Assembly: GCA_030148805.1 (NCBI GenBank)
Contig: JASBSS010000019.1
Span: 1-64,000 of the forward strand
Reading direction: 5' to 3'
DNA from: Thiogranum sp.
Lineage (GTDB): Bacteria; Pseudomonadota; Gammaproteobacteria; DSM-19610
DNA: 64,000 bases
The position numbers and the translations under genes are program-made. Of the stretch, positions 13,391-22,900 are shown in pieces (position 1 is the first letter of the stretch; each line of letters opens with the position of its first letter). The notes under the pieces were generated by a model that had not been told where the DNA came from, searched no databases, and saw nothing but the letters and a program-made list of their open reading frames with translations.

Positions 13391-13413
13391 GAACCGGTTA
13401 AGGAGAACTGGTT
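13391..13413. promoter_or_regulatory. Direct repeat, possible PilR enhancer site
   Basis: Two 9-base copies, gaaccggtt (13391-13399) and gaactggtt (13405-13413), lie 14 bases apart start to start. They are about 180 bases upstream of the inferred pilA transcription start, a distance compatible with an enhancer for a NtrC-class activator. No match to the known Pseudomonas PilR motif was recognised, so the assignment is inference from position. Confidence 0.3.
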
Positions 13414-13548
13414 CACACTTTCACGGAGGAAGCCGTTCATGCCAAACCCGCCCTAGTTTTTCCGCCCCCGGAAATCCCGACGTGCCGACAAGGAGTTAGC
13501 GCAGCCAGGCTCGCTTTCGCACCCGCTTGCGGCCAACACAATGTGATC

Positions 13549-13563
13549 TGGCACGCATACTGC
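13549..13563 (+). promoter_or_regulatory. Sigma-54 promoter of pilA
   Basis: TGGCACGCATACTGC has GG at 13550-13551 and GC at 13562-13563, exactly ten bases apart, and matches TGGCACG of the RpoN consensus. Transcription should start near 13575, giving an 84-base leader to pilA. The sigma-54 activator PilR is encoded immediately upstream. The rest of 13329-13658 contains no recognisable gene. Confidence 0.85.
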
Positions 13564-13658
13564 TTTGACTAGGGCAGCCACACACTCGGCTTCTGAATCA
13601 CAACACGGTGGATACCCGAGGGTATCCGAACAATGCAACGTTTATTGAGGATGCACTC

Positions 13659-14120
13659 ATGAAGAAGACACAGCAGGGTTTCACCCTTATTGAATTGATG
13701 ATCGTGGTCGCGATCATCGGTATTCTGGCCGCGATCGCAATTCCCGCTTATCAGGACTACACTGTTCGCTCCAGGGTTACGGAAGGTTTATCATTGGCGG
13801 CCTCCTATAAAACCTCTATCGCCGAAAACGCTGCCAACGGACTCGCGTTTGCGACGGGCATCCCCGCTTTTGTCGCTACGCCTAACGTTACAGGGATGGC
13901 GGTTGCCGCAAATGGGGAAATCACTATTACTTACGGCGCGAACGCAGGCAATGGGACGCTTGTACTAGCGCCGCGAGACGGAGGAGCCGCGGGCGCCGCG
14001 CTGGCTGCCGGCACAATTCCTACGAATGCAATTACTTGGAATTGCAACGCAGCGACTTCTACGAAAGCGGGCTCTACCGGAACGTTGCAGGCTAAGTATG
14101 CACCGGCGAATTGCCGCTAA
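13659..14120 (+). CDS. pilA: Major type IVa pilin
   Basis: A 153-residue prepilin. The seven-residue leader MKKTQQG is cleaved by PilD before Phe; the mature N-terminus has Glu5 and the hydrophobic assembly helix. Two cysteines, C129 and C152, would close the C-terminal D-loop. I chose the ATG at 13659, preceded by GAGG, because it gives the canonical leader; an in-frame upstream start (13608) would add 17 residues before it. Base composition is visibly less GC-rich than the surrounding genes, as is common for pilins that vary by recombination. A strong hairpin follows. Confidence 0.96.
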   Translation: MKKTQQGFTLIELMIVVAIIGILAAIAIPAYQDYTVRSRVTEGLSLAASYKTSIAENAANGLAFATGIPAFVATPNVTGMAVAANGEITITYGANAGNGTLVLAPRDGGAAGAALAAGTIPTNAITWNCNAATSTKAGSTGTLQAKYAPANCR

Positions 14121-14138
14121 AGACTGCATTTTTACCTT

Positions 14139-14172
14139 GATGAGACCGCCTACTCGGCGGTCTCATCATTCT
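14139..14172 (+). terminator. Hairpin downstream of pilA
   Basis: A perfect 12-bp stem (14139-14150 with 14156-14167; arms gatgagaccgcc and ggcggtctcatc) has a 5-base loop. The following tract attctatcc is only moderately T-rich. It probably terminates or attenuates pilA transcription so that pilin is made in excess over PilBCD, and may also stabilise the pilA mRNA 3' end. Confidence 0.7.
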
Positions 14173-14409
14173 ATCCTATCGCGCACAAAAAAAGCCTAGC
14201 TGCATGAAAGACGGTGATCGCCTAATACATCGATTTCTATGTAGAAATATTGCTGCTAAGGCTCTCTGTGTTTGCGGCACCGCCCTCTTGAATAAAGTCG
14301 CCTCACATTCAGCCGATAGCGCACCTACGGTCCACGGCGATTCCGCAGGAAGCACAGAACTGAGCAATTAATCACGGAAGCTGTCGCGAAATAAGGATAT
14401 TTTCAACCA

Positions 14410-16122
14410 ATGGTAACCACTCATCCGGTATCACATCTCAGCGGCTTAGCGAAACGTCTCGTCCTCGACGGATTAATTGACGAAGACCAAGCGAGCGACG
14501 CTCAAGAAAAGGCGTTGAAGCAGCGAGAGCCATTCGTGTCGTACCTAGTTGAGCACCGAATCTTAGCTAGCAACGATATCGCTGCGTCAGCCTGCCAGGA
14601 GTTTGGGGTACCGCTATTTGATCTCGCTGCTATGGAACTGGATAACGCGCCTCTTTCGTTAGTTGACGAGAAACTAATTCGCCAGCACCACGCTTTGCCT
14701 TTGTTCAAACGCGGCAACCGACTGTTCGTCGCAGTCTCCGACCCTACCAATCTGCAGGCGCTGGACGAGATCAAGTTCCACACCGGCATCAGCACCGAGA
14801 CCATCCTGGTCGAGGAGGACAAGCTTACCAAGGCCATCGAGAAGGCGCTGGATTCGGCCGATTCCTCCATGTCCGATCTGCTGGACGAGGATCTGGATAA
14901 CCTGGAAGTCACCGGCGGAGACGAGGACAGGAAGGATGACGGTGTCGACGCTGACATCGATGACACCCCGGTGGTGCGTTTCGTCAACAAGGTGCTGCTC
15001 GACGCCATCAACAAAGGCGCCTCCGACATCCATATCGAGCCGTATGAAAAATCCTTCCGCATCCGCTTCCGCCAGGACGGCGTGTTGCTGGAGGTGGCCC
15101 ACCCGCCGCAGTCGATGGCCAACCGGCTGATCGCGCGCATCAAGGTGATGAGCCGCATGGATATCGCCGAGCGCCGGGTGCCGCAGGACGGCCGCATCAA
15201 AATGGCGCTGTCGAAAAAGCGTGCCATCGATTTTCGTGTCAACAGCTGTCCCACCCTCTTCGGCGAAAAAGTGGTGCTGCGTATTCTCGATCCGAGCAGC
15301 GCGAAACTGGGTATCGATGCGCTCGGCTACGAAGACAATCAGAAGCAGCTTTACCTGGAAAACCTGAACAAGCCCTATGGCATGATCCTGGTGACCGGCC
15401 CCACGGGTTCAGGTAAAACCGTTTCGCTGTATACCGGGCTGAATATTCTCAATACGCCGGACCGGAACATCTCGACTTGCGAGGACCCGGTGGAAATCAA
15501 CCTGGCCGGCATCAACCAGTGCAACATGAATCCGAAGGCGGGGCTGACCTTCGCCTCGGCCCTGCGCGCCTTTCTGCGCCAGGACCCGGACATCATCATG
15601 GTCGGCGAGATCCGTGACCTGGAAACCGCCGAGATCGCCATCAAGGCGGCGCAGACCGGGCACATGGTGATGTCGACGCTGCACACCAACGACGCGCCCC
15701 AGACGCTGACCCGACTGGCCAACATGGGCGTGCCGCCTTACAACATCGCCTCGTCGGTCAACCTGATCATCGCCCAGCGGCTGGCCCGCAGGCTGTGCAG
15801 CAACTGCAAGAAACCGGTCGACATTCCCCGCGAGGCTTTGCTGGAAGAGGGCTTCAAGGAAGACGAACTCGGCTCCCTGAAGATCTACGGCCCGGTGGGG
15901 TGCGACCAGTGCTCCGAAGGCTACAAGGGCCGCGTCGGCATCTATCAGGTCATGCCGGTATCGGAAGCCATGGGCCGCATCATCATGGAGAACGGCAACG
16001 CCCTGCAGCTGGCCGATCAGGCCAAGAAGGAAGGCATCGCCGATCTGCGCGAATCCGGCTTGAAGAAGGTGCGCGACGGCGTCACCAGCCTGGAAGAAAT
16101 CAACCGTGTAACCAAGGACTAA
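14410..16122 (+). CDS. pilB: Type IV pilus assembly ATPase PilB
   Basis: A 570-residue hexameric cytoplasmic ATPase that powers pilus extension. It has an N-terminal MshEN-type domain (about 10-150), the catalytic core with Walker A GPTGSGKT (330-337), Walker B around DPDIIMVGEIRD, and a tetracysteine zinc site (CSNC and CDQC). The first 110 or so codons (14410 to about 14745) have clearly lower GC and different codon choice from the rest of the gene, suggesting a recombination boundary inside it. It is followed 3 bases later by pilC. Confidence 0.96.
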   Translation: MVTTHPVSHLSGLAKRLVLDGLIDEDQASDAQEKALKQREPFVSYLVEHRILASNDIAASACQEFGVPLFDLAAMELDNAPLSLVDEKLIRQHHALPLFKRGNRLFVAVSDPTNLQALDEIKFHTGISTETILVEEDKLTKAIEKALDSADSSMSDLLDEDLDNLEVTGGDEDRKDDGVDADIDDTPVVRFVNKVLLDAINKGASDIHIEPYEKSFRIRFRQDGVLLEVAHPPQSMANRLIARIKVMSRMDIAERRVPQDGRIKMALSKKRAIDFRVNSCPTLFGEKVVLRILDPSSAKLGIDALGYEDNQKQLYLENLNKPYGMILVTGPTGSGKTVSLYTGLNILNTPDRNISTCEDPVEINLAGINQCNMNPKAGLTFASALRAFLRQDPDIIMVGEIRDLETAEIAIKAAQTGHMVMSTLHTNDAPQTLTRLANMGVPPYNIASSVNLIIAQRLARRLCSNCKKPVDIPREALLEEGFKEDELGSLKIYGPVGCDQCSEGYKGRVGIYQVMPVSEAMGRIIMENGNALQLADQAKKEGIADLRESGLKKVRDGVTSLEEINRVTKD

Positions 16123-16125
16123 GTC

Positions 16126-17346
16126 ATGGCGGATGCAGCGATCAAACAGAGCGTTTTCTCCTGGGAAGGGACCGACAAGAAGGGCAAGCGCGTCAAGGGC
16201 GAAAGCCGCGCCAACAACCCCTCGCTGGTCAAGGCCGAACTACGTCGCCAGGGTATCAATCCGCTGAAGGTACGCAAGAAATCGGCTTTGCTGTCGTCGA
16301 CCAAGAAAAAGAAAATACTGCCCAAGGATATTGCCGTCTTCACCCGTCAGTTGGCGACCATGATGTCGGCCGGTGTGCCGCTGGTGCAGTCGTTCGAGAT
16401 CATCGGCCGCGGTCACGAGAATCCTGCCATGCAGGAGCTGGTGATGACCATCAAGGCGGACGTTGAGTCTGGGAACAACTTGTCGCAGTCGTTGGCGAAA
16501 CATACCCTGTATTTTGACGAACTGGTTTGCAATCTGGTCAATGCGGGCGAACAGGCGGGTATTCTGGAAACCTTGCTGGACAAAATTGCCACCTACAAGG
16601 AAAAAACGGAAGCGCTCAAGTCGAAGATCAAGAAAGCTATATTTTATCCGACCGCTGTTATTGTTGTCGCCTTTATTGTGACAGCTATTCTATTAATTTT
16701 CGTCGTACCGCAATTTCAGAGTCTATTTGAAGGCTTTGGTGCAGATTTACCTGCCTTCACGCAGATGGTGGTAAGCCTATCGAAATGGATGCAGTCAAAC
16801 TGGTGGGTGGTAATTCTTGGACTAGGTGTAGCCATCTATGGCTTCAAGGAAGCTAAACGACGCTCTCTAAAGTTTGCCCACACCCTTGATCGTATTGTGC
16901 TGAAGCTGCCGATCGTGGGAGACATTCTAACCAAGGCGATTATTGCGCGCTACGCCCGTACCCTCTCCACCATGTTCGCCGCCGGCGTGCCACTGGTGGA
17001 GGCCATGGAATCGGTCGCCGGGGCGGCCGGCAACCAGGTGTATGCCGAGGCCATCCTGCAGATGCGCGACGACGTCGCCACCGGCCAGCAATTGCAGCTG
17101 GCCATGTCGCAGACCGGCCTGTTTCCGAACATGGTCAACCAGATGGTGGCCATCGGCGAGGAGTCCGGCTCGCTGGACGCCATGCTGGGCAAGGTGGCGG
17201 ACTTCTACGAGCAGGAGGTCGACGACGCGGTGGACGGTCTGAGCAGTCTGCTGGAACCCTTGATCATGGCGGTGCTCGGCATCCTGGTCGGCGGCCTGGT
17301 GGTGGCCATGTATCTGCCGATCTTCAAGATGGGCTCGGCGATCTGA
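16126..17346 (+). CDS. pilC: Type IV pilus inner-membrane platform protein PilC
   Basis: A 406-residue GspF-family protein with two homologous helical cytoplasmic domains and three transmembrane helices (around residues 170-200, 220-245 and the C-terminal 375-400). It connects the PilB motor to the growing pilus. It begins KQSVFSWEGTDKKGKRVKG, typical of the family. A patch from about 16460 to 16940 is less GC-rich than the flanks, another sign of mosaic history across the pil genes. Confidence 0.96.
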   Translation: MADAAIKQSVFSWEGTDKKGKRVKGESRANNPSLVKAELRRQGINPLKVRKKSALLSSTKKKKILPKDIAVFTRQLATMMSAGVPLVQSFEIIGRGHENPAMQELVMTIKADVESGNNLSQSLAKHTLYFDELVCNLVNAGEQAGILETLLDKIATYKEKTEALKSKIKKAIFYPTAVIVVAFIVTAILLIFVVPQFQSLFEGFGADLPAFTQMVVSLSKWMQSNWWVVILGLGVAIYGFKEAKRRSLKFAHTLDRIVLKLPIVGDILTKAIIARYARTLSTMFAAGVPLVEAMESVAGAAGNQVYAEAILQMRDDVATGQQLQLAMSQTGLFPNMVNQMVAIGEESGSLDAMLGKVADFYEQEVDDAVDGLSSLLEPLIMAVLGILVGGLVVAMYLPIFKMGSAI

Positions 17347-17393
17347 GGTCGATCCTCCACGGCGGCAGCGCCGTGGGTTAAACTCTGCCCGAC

Positions 17394-18266
17394 ATGGACC
17401 TCTTCGATCTGCTGGCACAAAGCCCGGTGTTCTTTACCGGCACGGTTTTCGCGCTCGGGCTGCTGGTGGGCAGTTTTCTCAATGTGGTCATTCTGCGCCT
17501 GCCGGTGATGATGGAGCGCGACTGGCAGGCGCAGGCGCGCGAGTTCCTCGACCTGGAGCCGCCCGAGCAGCAGGCGCCGCTGTCGCTGGCGAGACCCGCC
17601 TCGCGCTGCCCCCAGTGCGGCCATGCCATCCGCTGGTACGAGAACATCCCCCTGTTCAGTTATCTGTGGCTGCGCGGCCGCTGCTCGGCGTGCGCGGCGG
17701 CCATCGGCCTGCGCTATCCCCTGGTGGAACTGCTCACGGCGGTGCTGTCGGCCGTCGTGGCCTGGCATTTCGGGTTCGGCTGGCAGGCGGGGGCGGCGTT
17801 GCTGCTGACCTGGGCCTTGATCGCGTTGAGTGTCATCGATGTCGATCACCAGCTGCTGCCCGATGGCATCACCCTGCCCTTCCTCTGGCTGGGGCTGCTG
17901 CTGAGTCTGTTTCCGCTGTTCGCCGACACCCGCGACAGCCTGATCGGCGCCATCGCCGGTTATCTGTCGTTGTGGACGGTCTACCAGTTGTTCCGCCTGC
18001 TCACCGGCAAGGAAGGCATGGGTTTTGGCGATTTCAAACTGCTGGCGCTGCTCGGCGCCTGGCTGGGCTGGCAGGCGCTGCCGATGATCGTGCTGCTGTC
18101 CTCGGCGGTGGGCGCCGTGCTCGGCGGCACGCTGTTGCTGGTGCAGGGCCGCGACCGCAACACCACCATCCCCTTCGGTCCCTATCTGGCCATCGCCGGC
18201 TGGATCGCGTTGCTGTGGGGGGATCCGCTCTCGCGGGCGTATCTGCGCTGGTCGGGACTCGGCTGA
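17394..18266 (+). CDS. pilD: Prepilin peptidase / N-methyltransferase PilD
   Basis: A 290-residue polytopic aspartyl protease that cleaves the prepilin leader and methylates the new N-terminus. The cytoplasmic loop carries four cysteines (C72, C75, C97, C100). The catalytic aspartates are D149 (SVIDVD) and D213 (GFGDFK). It completes a pilA-pilB-pilC-pilD set and is followed by coaE after a single base, the common pilD-coaE-zapD order. Confidence 0.96.
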   Translation: MDLFDLLAQSPVFFTGTVFALGLLVGSFLNVVILRLPVMMERDWQAQAREFLDLEPPEQQAPLSLARPASRCPQCGHAIRWYENIPLFSYLWLRGRCSACAAAIGLRYPLVELLTAVLSAVVAWHFGFGWQAGAALLLTWALIALSVIDVDHQLLPDGITLPFLWLGLLLSLFPLFADTRDSLIGAIAGYLSLWTVYQLFRLLTGKEGMGFGDFKLLALLGAWLGWQALPMIVLLSSAVGAVLGGTLLLVQGRDRNTTIPFGPYLAIAGWIALLWGDPLSRAYLRWSGLG

Positions 18267-18267
18267 A

Positions 18268-18894
18268 ATGGCCGCGGCGCTGCGTATCGGCCTGACCGGC
18301 GGCATGGGCAGCGGCAAGAGCGAGGCGGCGCGCGAGTTCGCCCGCCTCGGCGTGACGGTCATCGATACCGATCTCATCGCCCGGGAACTGGTGGAACCCG
18401 GACAGCCGGCGCTGGCCGAGATCGCGGAGAGCTTTGGCGCGACGATGCTGGATGCCGCGGGCAGGCTCGAGCGCAAACGCCTGCGCTCGCTGGTGTTCGC
18501 CGACCCCGCGCAGCGCGCGCGACTGGAAGCCATCCTGCACCCGCGCATCCGCGAGGAGGCGCTGCGCCAGGCGGCGCGGGCCCCGACCCCCTATTGTGTG
18601 GTGGTGATTCCGCTGCTGGTCGAGAGCGGCGGCGACTATGGGCTGGACCGGGTGCTGTTGATCGATTGCCCGGAAGCGATCCAGCGCGAGCGCGTCGGCG
18701 CGCGCGACGGCCTGAGCCCGGAGCAGATCGAAGCGGCGCTCGCCGCCCAGGCCACGCGCGCCGCCCGGCGGGCGCTGGCCGATGATATCATCGTCAACGA
18801 CAGCAGTCTGTCGGCGTTGACTGTCGCGGTTCGGCGACTCCATCAACGCTATTCGGCCCTTGCCAGCGAGCATTTGCGCCGCCCTCCGTCCTGA
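18268..18894 (+). CDS. coaE: Dephospho-CoA kinase
   Basis: A 208-residue P-loop kinase that performs the last step of coenzyme A synthesis. Walker A GGMGSGKS is at about 11-18, and the nucleotide-binding family motif VIDTDLIAREL follows. It starts one base after the pilD stop and ends 6 bases before zapD, so it is within the pil transcription unit. Confidence 0.95.
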   Translation: MAAALRIGLTGGMGSGKSEAAREFARLGVTVIDTDLIARELVEPGQPALAEIAESFGATMLDAAGRLERKRLRSLVFADPAQRARLEAILHPRIREEALRQAARAPTPYCVVVIPLLVESGGDYGLDRVLLIDCPEAIQRERVGARDGLSPEQIEAALAAQATRAARRALADDIIVNDSSLSALTVAVRRLHQRYSALASEHLRRPPS

Positions 18895-18900
18895 TAGACA

Positions 18901-19680
18901 ATGCGCCCGGTGAATGAGGCGATTATCTACGAACAACCCCTGAACGAACGCATCCGCACGTTTCTGCGCCTGGAGTTCCTGTTCGCCCAGGCCGCGCAGC
19001 ATCTGCACGACGACAGCCAGTGGGGCAGCCGCAACACGCTCACCAGCCTGCTGGACATGCTGAGCATCTTCGGGCGCACCGACCTGAAGACGGAAGTGCT
19101 CAAGGAGCTGGAACGCCATGCCGCCGCCCTCGGTCGGCTGGCCAGCAATCCGGATGTGGACAGCAACCGGCTGAAGAAAACCCTGGAGGAGCTCAGCACG
19201 CTGGGCAAGAAGCTGCACGCCAGCAGCGGGCCGATCGCCGCCGACCTGAAAACCCATGAATTCTTGAGCGGCATCCAGCAGCGCCTGGCCATTCCCGGCG
19301 GCACCTGCGACTTCGACCTGCCGGGGTTCCACTTCTGGCTGCAACAACCGGCGCAGCAGCGCACCCGCGACCTGGCCGGGTGGTTGCAGCGCTTCGAGGC
19401 CGTCGCCGGCGCGATTCAGCTGATTCTGCGCCTGGTGCGCGAAAGCGCGGTGCTGAAACCGGTGGTCGCCGAGGGCGGCTTTTTCCAGAAAACTCTCGAT
19501 GCCAACCATCCCTGTCAGCTGGTGCGGGTGGCGGTGGCGCGCGAGATCCCCTACTACGCGGAGATCAGCGGCGGCCGGCACCGCTTCACGGTGCGTTTCA
19601 TGCGCGCCGCCGACGGCGACGGGCACGTGCGCCAGGCCAACGAAAGCATCGCCTTTCAATTGGGTTGCTGCGCTATCTGA
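18901..19680 (+). CDS. zapD: Cell division protein ZapD
   Basis: A 259-residue cytoplasmic protein of the ZapD (YacF, DUF1342) family, which cross-links FtsZ filaments at the division ring. The N-terminal helical region (IYEQPLNERIRTFLRLEFLF) and the C-terminal beta domain are both typical. In many gammaproteobacteria yacG follows zapD; here no yacG-like Cys4 gene is seen in the next 220 bases, only a tandem repeat and the end of the convergent gene. Confidence 0.93.
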   Translation: MRPVNEAIIYEQPLNERIRTFLRLEFLFAQAAQHLHDDSQWGSRNTLTSLLDMLSIFGRTDLKTEVLKELERHAAALGRLASNPDVDSNRLKKTLEELSTLGKKLHASSGPIAADLKTHEFLSGIQQRLAIPGGTCDFDLPGFHFWLQQPAQQRTRDLAGWLQRFEAVAGAIQLILRLVRESAVLKPVVAEGGFFQKTLDANHPCQLVRVAVAREIPYYAEISGGRHRFTVRFMRAADGDGHVRQANESIAFQLGCCAI

Positions 19681-19754
19681 GTTGCCGCTGTCAGACGCAT
19701 GGCGCGGCCACCTCGGCGAGGCCGCTCTCATTGCCCGGCGGCGGCGTTCTTTTT

Positions 19755-19818
19755 CAGTCCCAGACGCTTTCGGCCCCAGACGCTTTTGGTCCCTGAGGCT
19801 TACAGTCCCTGAGGCTTA
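19755..19818. repeat. Four tandem 16-bp repeats
   Basis: Units start at 19755, 19771, 19787 and 19803: cagtcccagacgcttt, cggccccagacgcttt, tggtccctgaggctta, cagtccctgaggctta. The first two and last two are closest to each other, as expected for stepwise duplication. They occupy the convergent gap between zapD and the FAD/Fe-S oxidoreductase gene. No T-rich hairpin terminator was recognised in this gap. Confidence 0.85.
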
Positions 19819-19904
19819 GAACCTTACGGCGACACGTCTGTCACGGTGCGCTGGCACGCCTGTCGGGTGACGCCCACCCTGCCGCCTGGGCGACCGCACC
19901 GGAC

Positions 19905-22900
19905 TTACAACAACACGCGTTCGATGCCGCCACCGCGCGCGGCGTCGACGAAGCGCCGCTGCCAGTCCTCGCCCAGCACCTGGTTGGCCAGTTCCACCAC
20001 GATGTAGTCGGTCTCCAGGCCGGTGTCGTCGCGGTAGCGCGACAGACCCTGCTGGCAGGCCGGGCAGGAGGTCAGCAGCTTCACCTCGCCCCGCTCGACC
20101 TGCTCGCGCCCGGTGAGGCTGCGAATACCGGCGTGCAGCTCTTCCTGCTTGCGGAAACGGATCTGGGTGGCGATATCCGGGCGCGAGACGGCCAGCGTGC
20201 CGGCTTCGCCGCAACAGCGATCCGACAGGCGCACCTCGCTGCCCAGCAGCTTGGCGGCGACTTCCAGGGGCGCATAGGTTTTCATCGGCGTGTGGCAGGG
20301 GTCGTGATAGAGATACTGCCGGCCTTGCACACCGTCGAGGTTCACGCCCTTCTCCATCAGGTATTCGTGGATGTCCAGCAGCCGGCATCCGGGGAAGATC
20401 TGCTCGAACTGGTACTGCTGCAACTGGTCCATGCAGGTCCCGCAGGAGACGATCACGGTCTTGATGTCCATGTAGTTGAGCGTGTTGGCCACGCGATGGA
20501 ACAACACCCGGTTGTCGGTGCTGATCTGTTTGCCCTTGGCCTGGTCGCCGGTGGAGGTCTGCGGATAACCGCAGCACAGATAACCCGGCGGCAGCACGGT
20601 CTGCGCGCCGACTTCGTAGAGCATCGCCAGGGTGGCCAGGCCGACCTGGCTGAACAGGCGCTCGGAACCGCAGCCGGGAAAATAGAACAGCGCGTCGGAC
20701 TCCTCGTCGACCTTGGCGGCATCGCGCAGGATGGGCACCACTTTGTCATCTTCCACCCCCAGCATGGCGCGCGTAGTCTGGGTGGGAAGGCTGCCGGGCA
20801 TGGGCTTTTTGACGAAATTGACCACCTGCTCGGTGACCGTCATCTGGCCGGTGGTCGAGCGCGGCAGGGGCTGGCGGCCGCGCGGGGCGAACCGCTTCCA
20901 CAGGTTGTAGCCCAGGCGCTGACCGCGATAGCCCCATTCGATCATCGCCTTGCGCAGCAGCTTGATGGTCGCCGGGTCGGTGACGTTGAGAAAGCTCATC
21001 GCCAGCCAGCTGCTGGGGCTGAAGCGCTTCTTGCCCTGCTCGCGCAGGATGCTGCGCATGCGCACCGACACGTCGCCGAAGTCGATGTCCACCGGACAGG
21101 GGCTCAGGCACTTGTGGCAGATGGTGCAGTGGTCGGCCACGTCGTTCATTTCGTCGAAGTGGCGGGTGGAGATGCCGCGGCGGGTCTGTTCCTCGTATAA
21201 AAAGGCTTCGATCACCACGCCGGTGGCGAGTATCTTGTTGCGCGGCGAGTACAGCAGATTGGCGCGCGGGATGTGGGTGTTGCACACCGGCTTGCACTTG
21301 CCGCAGCGCAGGCAGTTGCGGATGTCGTCGTTGAGCGCGCCCAGCTCGGAGGCCTCCAGCAGCAGCGCCTCTTGCTGCACCAGCCGCAACGAGGGCGTGT
21401 AGGCATTGGCCAGGCCCGAGCCGGCCATCAGCTTGCCGCGGTTGAACACCTCTCCCGGGTCCACCTGGCGCTTGTACTCGGCGAAGGCCTGCACCGCTTG
21501 CGGGTCCAGGTACTGCATTTTGGTCAGGCCGATGCCGTGCTCGCCGGAAATCACCCCTTGCAGCTCCAGCGCCAAGGCCATCACCCGGTCGACGATGCGC
21601 TCGGCTTCGTGCAGCATGGCGTAGTCGTTGGAGTTGACCGGGATGTTGGTGTGCACGTTGCCGTCGCCGGCGTGCATGTGGGTGGCCACGAACAGGCGGC
21701 TGGAGCGCACCTCGGCGTGGATGCGATCGAGCCTGGCGCGCAGCGCGGCGAACTCGTGGCCGCCGAAGATATCCTTGAGCGGGCGCTCGACCTCGCGGCG
21801 CCAGGAGATACGCAGATCGCGGCGCAGCAACAGATCGATCAGGCGGTCGTGGTCGCGCCGCGCGGCACGCGCCGGTTCATCGAGCAAGGCCTCGCATTCG
21901 ATCGCCGGCGTCTCGAAACCCGCCAACACCGCCTGCCAGCGCGCGGCCACCTGGCGCAGATGCGCCAGCGCCGCTTCGCTCTTGGCGGCGACGATGGCGC
22001 GGTTCTCCTCGCTGTCGTCGTAGTCCTCGTGCTGGCGCAGCTCCGGCAGATCGCCTTCGAGATAGCTCTCCACCGCGGCGATCAGCGCCAGCTTGTTGCG
22101 GATGGAGTATTCGATATTGATGCGCTCGATGCCCTGGTTGTAGTCGTTGAGGCGCTCCAGCGGAATGACCACGTCTTCGTTGATCTTGAAGGCGTTGGTG
22201 TGCGCGGCGATCGCCGCGGTGCGGGCGCGCGCCGACCAGAACTGGCGCCGCGCCTCGGCGCTGACGGCGACGAAACCCTCGCCGCCGCGCTGATTGGCCA
22301 GGCGCACCACGGCCGAGGCGGCCTGCGCCACGGCATCGGCCTTGTCGCCGGCGATATCCATCAGCAGCACCATCTTCGGCAGCTCGCGCCGCGGCGCCTT
22401 GGTGCTGTAGTTGACCGCGCGCACGTAGCGCTCGTCGAGGTGCTCCAGCCCCGCCAGCACCACGTCGTCGCGGGCATCCAGGTATTGCTTGGACTCCACG
22501 ATGGCCGGGACCGCCGCCGAGACGTCGGTGCCGAAGAACTCCAGGCACAAGGTGCGCGTGTGCGCCGGCATCCGGTGCAGGACGAACACGGCGGAGGTGA
22601 TCAGCCCGTCGCAGCCTTCTTTCTGGATGCCCGGCAGACCGCCGAGGAACTTATCGGTGACGTCCTTGCCCAGCCCCTCCTTGCGTAGCGAGCGCCCGGG
22701 CAGTTCGAGGATCTCCGGCTCGCCTTTGGGGCGGCGGCCGTCGGCCTCGAAGCGCTGCACCCGGAAGCGCACCCGCGCCTGTTCGTGGATCTTGCCCAGG
22801 TTGTGATCCAGGCGGGTGACTTCCAGCCAACTGGCGTCGGGCATCACCATGCGCCAGGACAGCAGGTTGTCCAGGGTCGTGCCCCACAGCACCGCCTTCT

